In this document: piece after piece, positions 1 through 5,115 of the stretch
Layout of the letters: each line of letters begins with the position of its first letter
Position numbering within the stretch: the first letter of the stretch is position 1
Source: an uncultured Lachnospiraceae bacterium
GTDB taxonomy: Bacteria > Bacillota > Clostridia > Lachnospirales > Lachnospiraceae
Direction of reading: 5' to 3'
Assembly: GCA_910583815.1 (NCBI GenBank)
Contig: CAJTZB010000173.1
Span: 1-5,115 of the forward strand
Length of the DNA: 5,115 nucleotides
Translations under genes and position numbers: made by a program
Notes under the pieces: model-generated
The model's database searches: none
What the model was told of the DNA's origin: nothing
The model's input: only the letters and a program-made list of their open reading frames with translations

Positions 1-11
1 GAGGCAGCAGA

Positions 12-1775
12 ATGAGAAACCGGGAACCTGAGCTGGAGCGCTCGGCACAAGGAAACATACTGTTACGTCTGTTAAAATATGCACTTCCGTACTGGTGGCA
101 GCTGCTGATTGCTTTGCTGCTTGTACTTGCAATTACAGCACTTGATTTGTACCGCCCCATCCTGACTGGAGCTGCAATTGATATATTTGCAGAAACGGCA
201 GACTTTTCACAGATTCGTGACATCGGCATACGGTATGCCATAGTTTTGGTTCTTATCTTCGGATTTAATTTTTTGCATACATGGATTTTGCAGCTGACCG
301 GGCAAACAATTATTTACAATATCCGTCAGGAGTTATTTGCTCATATCCACAGCCTTTCCATGCGCTTCTTTGACATTACGCCGGTTGGCCGTCTGGTCAC
401 TCGCGTGACAAATGACGTGGAAGCACTCAATGAAATGTACACGCAGATGATTGTCCGCCTGATTCGCAACATTGCAAAAATCATCGGTCTGGCAGTGATT
501 ATGCTGTCAAAAAATATAAAGCTTGCATTGCTTGGGTTTGCGCTGCTTCCGCTGATAGTGCTTCTGACAATGCTGTTTAAGGCAGTATCCAAAACGACTT
601 ACCGGATTGCACGGACAAAACTGACGGCATTGAATACCTATCTGTCAGAACATCTGTCCGGAATGAAGGTTATTCAGGTGTTTGCGAGAGAAAAGGAGAA
701 GAACAAGGAATTTGAAGAGCGGGCAGAGGATTTATTCCATGCTAACTACCGTGAAATGCTTGTATTTGCTATTTTCCGTCCGTTGATGTATATCCTTTCT
801 GTAATTGCACTCTGCATTATCCTTGGAGCCGGTGGCTATACTGTATTGGAAGGCAGTATTACAATAGGGACACTGTATATTTTCACAAATTATATTGGCT
901 CGTTTTTTGAGCCGATTCAGGAACTTGCTGAACAGTTCAGTACCCTGCAGTCGGCAATGGCGTCTGCTGAAAAGATTTTTACGATTCTGGATGAAAAGCC
1001 GCAGGTTGTGAATCCGGAGCGTCCAAAGTATCTTGGTGAGGTCAAAGGACGCATTGAGTTTGAGCATGTTTGGTTTGCCTACCAAGGTGAGGACTGGATT
1101 TTAAAAGATGTCAGCTTTACGATTGAACCCGGACAGAGCGTAGCTTTTGTTGGCGCGACCGGAGCCGGCAAATCGTCCATACTGAATTTAATTGGCAGGT
1201 ACTATGACATTCAGCGGGGCCGCATTACAATTGATGGCGTTGACATCAAAGAGATGAGTACCGATGAGCTTCGTGGGGCAATCGGTCAGGTACAGCAGGA
1301 CGTATTTTTGTTTACCGGAGATATTGCCGGGAATATCCGTTTAAAGAATACATCGATTTCCGATGAAGCCGTAAAAGAGGCAGCGCGTTATGTCAATGCT
1401 GACGGCTTTATTGAGCAGTTGGAGCATGCATATGAAGAGGCGGTAACGGAGCGCGGAACTACACTTTCTGCGGGGCAGCGTCAGCTGATTTCTTTTGCAC
1501 GTACATTGGCATATGACCCTTCTATCCTTGTAATGGATGAGGCAACTGCAAATATTGATACAGAAACGGAACTTCTGATTCAGGAGGCGCTTGAGAAGCT
1601 GATGCAGGGACGTACAACGATTATGGTAGCGCACCGTCTTTCCACAATTCAGCATGCCGATAAGATTATGGTCATGCACAAAGGGGAAATCAGAGAGAGC
1701 GGCACGCATCAGGAACTGCTGCATCAGGACGGAATTTATAGAAAGCTGTATGAACTGCAGCTGGCAAGCGTGTAA
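12..1775 (+). CDS. ABC exporter half-transporter (MdlB/YheH/LmrD type)
   Basis: This 587-residue protein fuses an ABC exporter membrane domain to a nucleotide-binding domain and should move a hydrophobic or peptide-like substrate out across the cytoplasmic membrane using ATP. Hydrophobic helices lie near residues 29-47, 74-95, 154-168, 172-192, 255-278 and 283-303. The ATPase domain has the A-loop Tyr357, Walker A GATGAGKSS at 381-389, Q-loop Gln429, signature LSAGQ at 485-489, Walker B ILVMD at 505-509 followed by catalytic Glu510, the D-loop at 513-516 and switch His541. Every catalytic residue is present and the length is normal for the family. The ATG has GAGG at positions 1-4, seven bases ahead. 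LSAGQ in place of LSGGQ together with an intact Glu is, from my knowledge of the family, typical of the MdlB/YheH/LmrD subunit of heterodimers, so a partner gene directly upstream is inferred but not seen. Substrate is unknown. Confidence 0.95.
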   Translation: MRNREPELERSAQGNILLRLLKYALPYWWQLLIALLLVLAITALDLYRPILTGAAIDIFAETADFSQIRDIGIRYAIVLVLIFGFNFLHTWILQLTGQTIIYNIRQELFAHIHSLSMRFFDITPVGRLVTRVTNDVEALNEMYTQMIVRLIRNIAKIIGLAVIMLSKNIKLALLGFALLPLIVLLTMLFKAVSKTTYRIARTKLTALNTYLSEHLSGMKVIQVFAREKEKNKEFEERAEDLFHANYREMLVFAIFRPLMYILSVIALCIILGAGGYTVLEGSITIGTLYIFTNYIGSFFEPIQELAEQFSTLQSAMASAEKIFTILDEKPQVVNPERPKYLGEVKGRIEFEHVWFAYQGEDWILKDVSFTIEPGQSVAFVGATGAGKSSILNLIGRYYDIQRGRITIDGVDIKEMSTDELRGAIGQVQQDVFLFTGDIAGNIRLKNTSISDEAVKEAARYVNADGFIEQLEHAYEEAVTERGTTLSAGQRQLISFARTLAYDPSILVMDEATANIDTETELLIQEALEKLMQGRTTIMVAHRLSTIQHADKIMVMHKGEIRESGTHQELLHQDGIYRKLYELQLASV

Positions 1776-1859
1776 AATATTTCGGTTTTTATGGAAACGA
1801 AGTCTTTTAACAGAAGGGAATATTCGCACTTTTTGCAGGTATGGGCGCACAAATCGCTC

Positions 1860-1889
1860 TTGCGCAAGCTGGTGCTTCTGTTTTATAAT
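1860..1889 (+). promoter_or_regulatory. Candidate sigma-A promoter for dapA-dapB
   Basis: A perfect TATAAT at 1884-1889 lies 18 bp after TTGCGC (1860-1865), which matches only the TTG of the -35 consensus. Transcription would start near 1896, giving a leader of about 40 nt to the dapA ATG. The -35 sits inside a perfect 10-bp palindrome, CTTGCGCAAG (1859-1868). No terminator is visible between the exporter stop codon and this site, so read-through from upstream is also possible. The perfect -10 makes a promoter plausible, but the weak -35 keeps this tentative. Confidence 0.5.
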
Positions 1890-1936
1890 GTAGATGAAAA
1901 GCCTTGGATGCTTTTTAGGAGAAAGGATGGAAAATT

Positions 1937-2824
1937 ATGGCGATTTTTACAGGCGCAGGAGTTGCAATTGTAACACCATTTCATCAGAATGGGGAAGTAA
2001 ACTATGATAAATTAGGCGAATTGATTGATTTTCAGGTGGAAAATGGAACAGACAGCATTATTATTGTCGGGACGACCGGAGAGTCTTCCACTTTGACGCA
2101 TGAAGAACATATTGAATGCATCCGTTATGCGGTACAAAAGACAGCAAAACGGATTCCGGTAATTGCAGGTACGGGTTCTAACTGCACAGAAACTGCGGTA
2201 TATCTGACAAAAGAGGCGCAGGATGCAGGCGCTGACGCGGCGCTTCTTGTAACCCCATACTACAACAAGGCAACACAGAAAGGTTTGATTGGGCATTTTG
2301 GACAGATTGCAAAATCGACAGATCTGCCGCTGCTCCTTTATAATATTCCGGGCAGAACCGGCTGCAATATCCTTCCTGCTACAGCAGCAGCGCTTGTGAA
2401 AGAGTATGACAATATTGTTGGCATCAAGGACGCTACCGGAAATATTCCGCAGACAATGGAGACATTGGAACTGTGTCAAGGAGATGTTGACATCTATTCC
2501 GGAGAAGATGGGCTGATTACTCCGCTTTTGTCAATTGGGGCAAAAGGTGTGATTTCTGTGCTTTCCAATATTGCACCAAGAGAAACTCACGATATTGTGG
2601 CAAAGTATCTGGCAGGAGATGTGCAGGGCAGCCTTGCGCTTCAAATGAAGTATCTGCCATTAATACGTGCATTGTTCAGTGAAGTCAATCCGATTCCGGT
2701 AAAGCAGGCATTAAACTTTATGGGTATGGAAGCAGGCCCGACCAGGATGCCGCTTTCGGAAATGGAGCCTGAGCATGCAGAAGTGCTTCGCAGGGAGATG
2801 CAGAAGGTAGGAATAATAGGCTGA
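1937..2824 (+). CDS. dapA: 4-hydroxy-tetrahydrodipicolinate synthase (dihydrodipicolinate synthase)
   Basis: DapA condenses pyruvate with aspartate 4-semialdehyde in the cytoplasm, the first committed step of diaminopimelate and lysine synthesis. The 295-residue protein has the usual full length and (beta/alpha)8-barrel pattern. Visible motifs are GTTGES at 45-50 (Thr46 and Thr47 of the proton relay), TPYYN at 106-110 with Tyr109, YNIPGRT at 135-141 with catalytic Tyr135 and substrate-binding Arg140, and GIKDATG at 162-168 with the Schiff-base Lys164. The ATG is preceded by AAGGA at 1923-1927, nine bases away. Around the allosteric site, His55, His58 and Asn82 align with E. coli His53, His56 and Asn80, whereas the position of E. 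coli Glu84 is Thr86. dapB follows after 109 bp, so the two are probably cotranscribed. Other members of this aldolase family, such as N-acetylneuraminate lyase, are unlikely given the motifs and the dapB neighbour. Confidence 0.97.
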   Translation: MAIFTGAGVAIVTPFHQNGEVNYDKLGELIDFQVENGTDSIIIVGTTGESSTLTHEEHIECIRYAVQKTAKRIPVIAGTGSNCTETAVYLTKEAQDAGADAALLVTPYYNKATQKGLIGHFGQIAKSTDLPLLLYNIPGRTGCNILPATAAALVKEYDNIVGIKDATGNIPQTMETLELCQGDVDIYSGEDGLITPLLSIGAKGVISVLSNIAPRETHDIVAKYLAGDVQGSLALQMKYLPLIRALFSEVNPIPVKQALNFMGMEAGPTRMPLSEMEPEHAEVLRREMQKVGIIG

Positions 2825-2845
2825 GAAATCAAAGATTTTTTAGCC

Positions 2846-2874
2846 GGGAATTTGTGCTGACGCACAACGTTCCC
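2846..2874 (+). other. Hairpin 1 in the dapA-dapB spacer
   Basis: GGGAA (2846-2850) pairs with TTCCC (2870-2874). Inside it TTGTGC (2852-2857) pairs with GCACAA (2862-2867), closing a TGAC tetraloop. The two stems are separated only by a 1x2 internal loop, for 11 base pairs in total. No run of T follows, so it is not an intrinsic terminator. It may be an mRNA processing or stabilising structure, part of a dispersed palindromic repeat, or a regulatory element. The base pairing is read directly; the role is unknown. Confidence 0.6.
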
Positions 2875-2903
2875 AAGTGAACAAACTCGCTTTTGGATGG
2901 AAA

Positions 2904-2918
2904 GCCGCCTATGGCGGC
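2904..2918 (+). other. Hairpin 2 just upstream of the dapB ribosome binding site
   Basis: A perfect GC-only stem, GCCGCC (2904-2909) with GGCGGC (2913-2918), closes a TAT loop and ends five bases before the dapB Shine-Dalgarno region. A further 5-bp pairing, AACTC (2884-2888) with GAGTT (2926-2930), could enclose it and cover part of that Shine-Dalgarno. This would suit translational control of dapB or a transcribed repeat element. No T-run follows it, so it is not a terminator. Confidence 0.55.
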
Positions 2919-2923
2919 AGAAT

Positions 2924-2928
2924 GGGAG
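2924..2928 (+). promoter_or_regulatory. Ribosome binding site deciding the dapB start
   Basis: GGGAG lies five bases before the ATG at 2934. It supports that start over the longer in-frame GTG at 2877, whose extra 19 codons run through hairpin 2, and over the ATG at 2922, which overlaps this site and has no good Shine-Dalgarno of its own. Confidence 0.7.
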
Positions 2929-2933
2929 TTAAT

Positions 2934-3695
2934 ATGACAAGGATTATTATGTATGGCTGCAACGGCAAGATGGGGAAAGTCATCAGCAGTCTTGTAAAAG
3001 AAGATGCTTCCGTAGAAATTGCAGCAGGCATTGATTTTCTGGGAGAACAAACGGATTCTTATCCGGTTTATAAAACGCTTGCAGAATGTCCTGCAGATGC
3101 GGATGCGCTGATTGATTTTTCCGCGCCGTCTGCACTGGATGACATCCTGACAGAAGCAAAGAAGCGAAAACTGCCGCTTGTGCTTTGTGCAACCGGCTAC
3201 AGTGAGGAGCAGCTTGCAGTTATCAAGGAAGCCTCAGAAGAACTTGCAATTCTTCGTTCTGCCAATATGTCGCTTGGCGTCAATCTTCTGCTGAAACTTG
3301 TGCAGGAAGCAGCCAAAGTGCTTGCAGCGGCTGATTTTGATATGGAAATTATTGAAAAGCACCACAACCAGAAAGTGGATGCCCCATCCGGTACGGCACT
3401 TGCATTCGCAGATGCTATTAATGCAGTGTTTGGAAATGAATATTCATATCGCTATGACCGCTCTCAGGACAGAGAGAAAAGAGACAAAAAAGAAATCGGT
3501 ATCAGCGCAGTGCGTGGCGGTACGATTGTCGGGGAGCATGAAATTCTGTTCGCAGGAGCGGACGAAGTAGTGGAGCTAAAGCATACAGCATATTCTAAAG
3601 CCATTTTTGGCAAAGGAGCGGTGGCAGCGGCGAAGTTCTTGCATGGCAAAAGTGCAGGAATGTATGATATGAAAGATGTGATTGCGCTGCAGTAA
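2934..3695 (+). CDS. dapB: 4-hydroxy-tetrahydrodipicolinate reductase (dihydrodipicolinate reductase)
   Basis: DapB reduces the DapA product with NAD(P)H to tetrahydrodipicolinate, the second step of the diaminopimelate/lysine branch, in the cytoplasm. From the ATG at 2934 the protein is 253 residues, normal for the family. Its N-terminal Rossmann fold carries GCNGKMG at 8-14, and DFSAPS at 61-66 and CATGY at 85-89 are typical of the nucleotide domain. The catalytic segment runs from Glu138 to Ala155 with EKHHNQK at 141-147 and DAPSGTA at 149-155. His143 and Lys147 align with E. coli His159 and Lys163. The end of the second beta strand has GID at 32-34; the acidic Asp34 may contact the adenosine ribose of NADH, but cofactor preference cannot be settled from sequence. 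The start was chosen because the family begins with the short run into the glycine motif and because GGGAG precedes it. It is the probable last gene of the dapA-dapB transcript, with terminator hairpins beginning about 75 bp downstream. Confidence 0.97.
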   Translation: MTRIIMYGCNGKMGKVISSLVKEDASVEIAAGIDFLGEQTDSYPVYKTLAECPADADALIDFSAPSALDDILTEAKKRKLPLVLCATGYSEEQLAVIKEASEELAILRSANMSLGVNLLLKLVQEAAKVLAAADFDMEIIEKHHNQKVDAPSGTALAFADAINAVFGNEYSYRYDRSQDREKRDKKEIGISAVRGGTIVGEHEILFAGADEVVELKHTAYSKAIFGKGAVAAAKFLHGKSAGMYDMKDVIALQ

Positions 3696-3769
3696 CTATG
3701 TAATTGCCATCTGCACGCCGACGCTAATCAAGGAAAATGTATGGTTTGCATAGAGGAGTGAATTAAAAA

Positions 3770-3799
3770 GAGGCAAGGACAGGTTTTTGTCCCTGTTTT
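3770..3799 (+). terminator. Probable first intrinsic terminator after dapB
   Basis: GGACA (3777-3781) pairs with TGTCC (3788-3792) around a GGTTTT loop. The stem extends past one A-C mismatch through C3774-G3795 and weak G-T pairs to about 3770/3799. Its 3' side runs into TTTTA at 3796-3800. A shifted alternative pairing of ACAGG (3779-3783) with CCTGT (3792-3796) is also possible. It is weaker than the next hairpin, and the two probably act in tandem. Confidence 0.5.
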
Positions 3800-3815
3800 A
3801 TAAAATGGATTTTAT

Positions 3816-3858
3816 AAAAGAGGCTATGCACAGATGTGTATGGCCTCTTTTCATTTTA
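3816..3858 (+). terminator. Strong intrinsic terminator after dapB
   Basis: A 16-bp stem pairs 3816-3831 with 3836-3851 around the loop AGAT (3832-3835). The outer nine pairs are AAAAGAGGC with GCCTCTTTT, and the inner seven include two G-T wobbles. The A-rich 5' side and the TTTT ending the 3' side, followed by CATTTT, make it nearly symmetric and potentially bidirectional. It should end the dapA-dapB transcript, and it insulates the ATPase gene, which has its own promoter downstream. Confidence 0.85.
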
Positions 3859-3965
3859 AAGGTAGTACCAGCGCCGTATTGGATTAAGAAATGTTTTTAT
3901 AAATGTGCCATTCTAGCGTTGGTGTACAGATGGCAACACGGTCGATGAAGGGCAGAAATTCCCCC

Positions 3966-3994
3966 TTGCTTTTCCCTGCTGTATAAGATATAAT
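3966..3994 (+). promoter_or_regulatory. Candidate sigma-A promoter for the ATPase gene
   Basis: TTGCTT (3966-3971) and a perfect TATAAT (3989-3994) are separated by 17 bp, the optimal spacing. Transcription would begin near 4001 and give a leader of about 50 nt to the ATG at 4052. Its position after the strong terminator fits an independent transcription unit. The -35 matches consensus at only three positions. Confidence 0.6.
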
Positions 3995-4013
3995 AATACC
4001 AAATCCTGATTTA

Positions 4014-4028
4014 CTAAATCTAGATTAG
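4014..4028. promoter_or_regulatory. Small palindrome in the ATPase leader
   Basis: AATCTAGATT (4017-4026) is a perfect 10-bp palindrome. An alternative register with a bulged A extends pairing to CTA at 4014-4016 and TAG at 4026-4028. It lies just downstream of the predicted transcription start, where a repressor operator could sit. A/T-rich palindromes of this size can arise by chance, so the functional call is weak. Confidence 0.25.
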
Positions 4029-4051
4029 AAAACTAGGCGAGAGGTATTTTT

Positions 4052-5115
4052 ATGTTCATCGGCAGAGAGGCAGAGCTTGGATTCCTAAATAGCAAATACA
4101 AAGAAAAAAAGGGGCAGCTTATTGTGCTGTATGGCAGGAGGCGTGTAGGCAAAACAGAGACACTTAGGGAATTTTGTAAAGGGAAGCCTCATGTTTTTTT
4201 TTCTTGTACGCAGACGACAGACCGGGTGCAGCTTTACAAGTTCTCTGCCAGACTTCTGCAGGAGAACATTCCGGCAAAAAAATATATTTCTGAATTTTCC
4301 GATTGGGAGAGGGCATTTCAGACAATACTGGAGCTGCCTTATGGGGAAGAGAAAAAACTGATTGTGATTGATGAATTTCCCTATATGTGCCGTGGCAATC
4401 AGAGCATCCCTTCCATTCTCCAAAACCTTTGGGATGCGGAGTTTAAGGACAGAAATGTGATGATTATTCTTTGCGGCAGTGCAATGAGTTTTATTGAGCA
4501 TGAGCTGCTTGCAGAGAAGAATCCCTTGTACGGCAGAGCAACGGGAATCTATAAAATGGAAAAGATGGGATTTTATGATGCCATGAAGTTTTTTCCTGAT
4601 TACTCTGACAGAGATAAAGTGCTTGCATATTCTGTCCTTGGAGGCATTCCGCACTACTTAAAACAGTGGGATCCGGGTCTGTCGGTGGCAGAGAACATTA
4701 AACAGAATATTCTCACAAAGGGCTGTGTTCTATACAGCGAGGTGGAATTTTTGCTTCATCAGGAGCTTCGGGAAACTCCGATTTATAATTCTATTATTGA
4801 GGCAGTCGCATTGGGCAGTACGAAACTCAATGATATTAGCCAGAAGTCTTTGATAGAGGATACTTCAAAAACAAGCGTGTATCTGAAAAATCTGATAGAG
4901 CTTGGGATTGTGGAGCGTGAATTTTCGGTAGATGCCAGAATAAAGGAGAAGGCAAATACCAGTAGGGGGATGTATCGGCTGACAGATAGTTTTTTCCGCT
5001 TTTGGTATGCTTTTGTTTTTACAAACTATTCTCAGCTTGAGGATGGCGATGCAGATGGTGTGTATGAGTACAATGTGAAACCCATGTTACATGAGTATGC
5101 TTCTTTGGCGTTTGA
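4052..5115 (+). CDS. AAA/STAND-like ATPase with DUF234-type C-terminus (3' truncated by window)
   Basis: The frame is open from the ATG at 4052 to the window edge, giving 354 complete codons and no stop. GAGG at 4041-4044 is seven bases before the start. The N-terminus FIGREAEL at 2-9 is typical of the archaeal-ATPase family (COG1672-like). It is followed by Walker A GRRRVGKT at 28-35, Walker B LIVIDEFPY at 103-111 with Asp107 and Glu108, and a sensor-like IILCGSAMSF at 138-147. Residues roughly 245-295 look like a winged helix, and YRLTDSFFRFWY at 308-319 is the usual opening of the DUF234 region. Family members are usually about 460-480 residues, so around 110 residues probably lie beyond the window. 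About 11 of 18 arginine codons are AGA/AGG, against a clear CGN majority in the exporter gene, which hints at different ancestry. No cellular role is established for this family that I can name; a nuclease-like or defence role is conjecture. Confidence 0.88.
   Translation, partial: MFIGREAELGFLNSKYKEKKGQLIVLYGRRRVGKTETLREFCKGKPHVFFSCTQTTDRVQLYKFSARLLQENIPAKKYISEFSDWERAFQTILELPYGEEKKLIVIDEFPYMCRGNQSIPSILQNLWDAEFKDRNVMIILCGSAMSFIEHELLAEKNPLYGRATGIYKMEKMGFYDAMKFFPDYSDRDKVLAYSVLGGIPHYLKQWDPGLSVAENIKQNILTKGCVLYSEVEFLLHQELRETPIYNSIIEAVALGSTKLNDISQKSLIEDTSKTSVYLKNLIELGIVEREFSVDARIKEKANTSRGMYRLTDSFFRFWYAFVFTNYSQLEDGDADGVYEYNVKPMLHEYASLAF

Larger units (their letters stand above)
3704..3936. repeat. 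233-bp element bounded by 23-nt imperfect inverted repeats
   Basis: The left arm (3704-3726) begins TTGCCATCTG and ends ACGCTA. The right arm (3914-3936) begins TAGCGT and ends CAGATGGCAA. Aligned as inverted copies, 20 of 23 positions are Watson-Crick pairs. The exceptions are 3717/3923 and 3720/3920, which are G-T (G-U in + strand RNA), and 3714/3926, which is C-A. The arms begin 8 bp after the dapB stop and enclose two hairpins. No flanking target duplication is obvious. It may be a MITE-like non-autonomous mobile element or a long structured 3' RNA with a basal stem. The pairing is directly visible; the identity is open. Confidence 0.6.
3696..4051. other. Gene-free region between dapB and the ATPase gene
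   Basis: These 356 bp contain no convincing coding sequence on either strand; the reading frames are short and lack family features. The stretch is instead filled by the 3704-3936 inverted-repeat element, two terminator-like hairpins and two A/T palindromes inside it, a promoter for the downstream gene at 3966-3994, and a small leader palindrome at 4014-4028. I see nothing further that I can support. Confidence 0.8.

Noticed and set aside
1341..1850. 169-codon minus-strand frame opposite the exporter ATPase domain
   Set aside because: It lies antisense to the conserved signature, Walker B and H-loop segment of the exporter and its product shows no domain. The same reasoning applies to the other minus-strand frames opposite dapA and dapB.
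1776..1936. Possible lysine riboswitch upstream of dapA
   Set aside because: The predicted leader is about 40 nt and the entire gap is 161 nt with no multi-helix architecture; a lysine riboswitch needs roughly 170 nt or more.
1791..1973. Open frame of 60 codons in the exporter-dapA gap
   Set aside because: It has no Shine-Dalgarno, overlaps the dapA start and ribosome binding site in another frame, and the product has no recognisable features.
2826..2841. Mini-hairpin AAATC/GATTT followed by T-run after the dapA stop
   Set aside because: Five base pairs with only one G-C are too weak for a terminator, and dapB continues on the same strand as its natural partner.
2877..2933. GTG-initiated 19-residue N-terminal extension of DapB
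   Set aside because: No Shine-Dalgarno precedes the GTG, the extension runs through a GC hairpin, and the ATG at 2934 has GGGAG and matches the usual family start.
3948..3967. AAGGG/CCCTT pairing before the ATPase promoter
   Set aside because: A 5-bp stem with a 10-base loop, overlapping the -35, is easily explained by the local C-run and is not distinctive.
4085..4654. Long reading frame on the minus strand opposite the ATPase gene
   Set aside because: The + strand frame encodes Walker A, Walker B and family motifs in order, so the minus-strand frame is a shadow. Its cysteine-rich, patternless product supports this.

Overview
The window looks like a chromosomal segment from a low-to-moderate GC Gram-positive anaerobe, most likely a gut Clostridia/Lachnospiraceae-type bacterium. 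This is inferred from protein style, AGGAG/GAGG ribosome binding sites, TATAAT -10 boxes and strong intrinsic terminators; no taxonomic marker gene is present. All genes I accept are on the + strand.

Layout. (1) Positions 12-1775 hold a complete half-size ABC exporter (membrane domain fused to ATPase) of the MdlB/YheH/LmrD type. Its expected partner half-transporter would lie just upstream, outside the window. (2) After a 161-bp gap with a plausible promoter come dapA (1937-2824) and, 109 bp later, dapB (2934-3695). These encode the first two dedicated steps of the diaminopimelate/lysine branch, from aspartate semialdehyde and pyruvate to tetrahydrodipicolinate, which feeds both lysine and peptidoglycan. 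The dapA-dapB spacer is not featureless: it contains two perfect-stem hairpins, the second just ahead of the dapB ribosome binding site. (3) Positions 3696-4051 are a gene-free stretch with dense structure. It has two tandem terminator-like hairpins, twin A/T palindromes, and a pair of 23-nt inverted arms (3704-3726 and 3914-3936) that bracket them and define a 233-bp element. A separate promoter follows the element. (4) From 4052 to the end of the window is the first 354 codons of an AAA/STAND-like ATPase of the archaeal-ATPase/DUF234 family, cut off by the window edge.

How the parts relate. dapA and dapB clearly work together and probably share a transcript ending at the hairpins after 3770. 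The ABC exporter has no evident biochemical link to lysine synthesis; co-orientation may be mere adjacency. The ATPase is a separate transcription unit with more AGA/AGG arginine codons than the exporter, consistent with an accessory gene.

The window is mostly housekeeping. The observations most worth a second look are the 233-bp inverted-repeat element after dapB and the structured dapA-dapB spacer. No CRISPR array, tRNA, rRNA, transposase or clear defence operon is visible.
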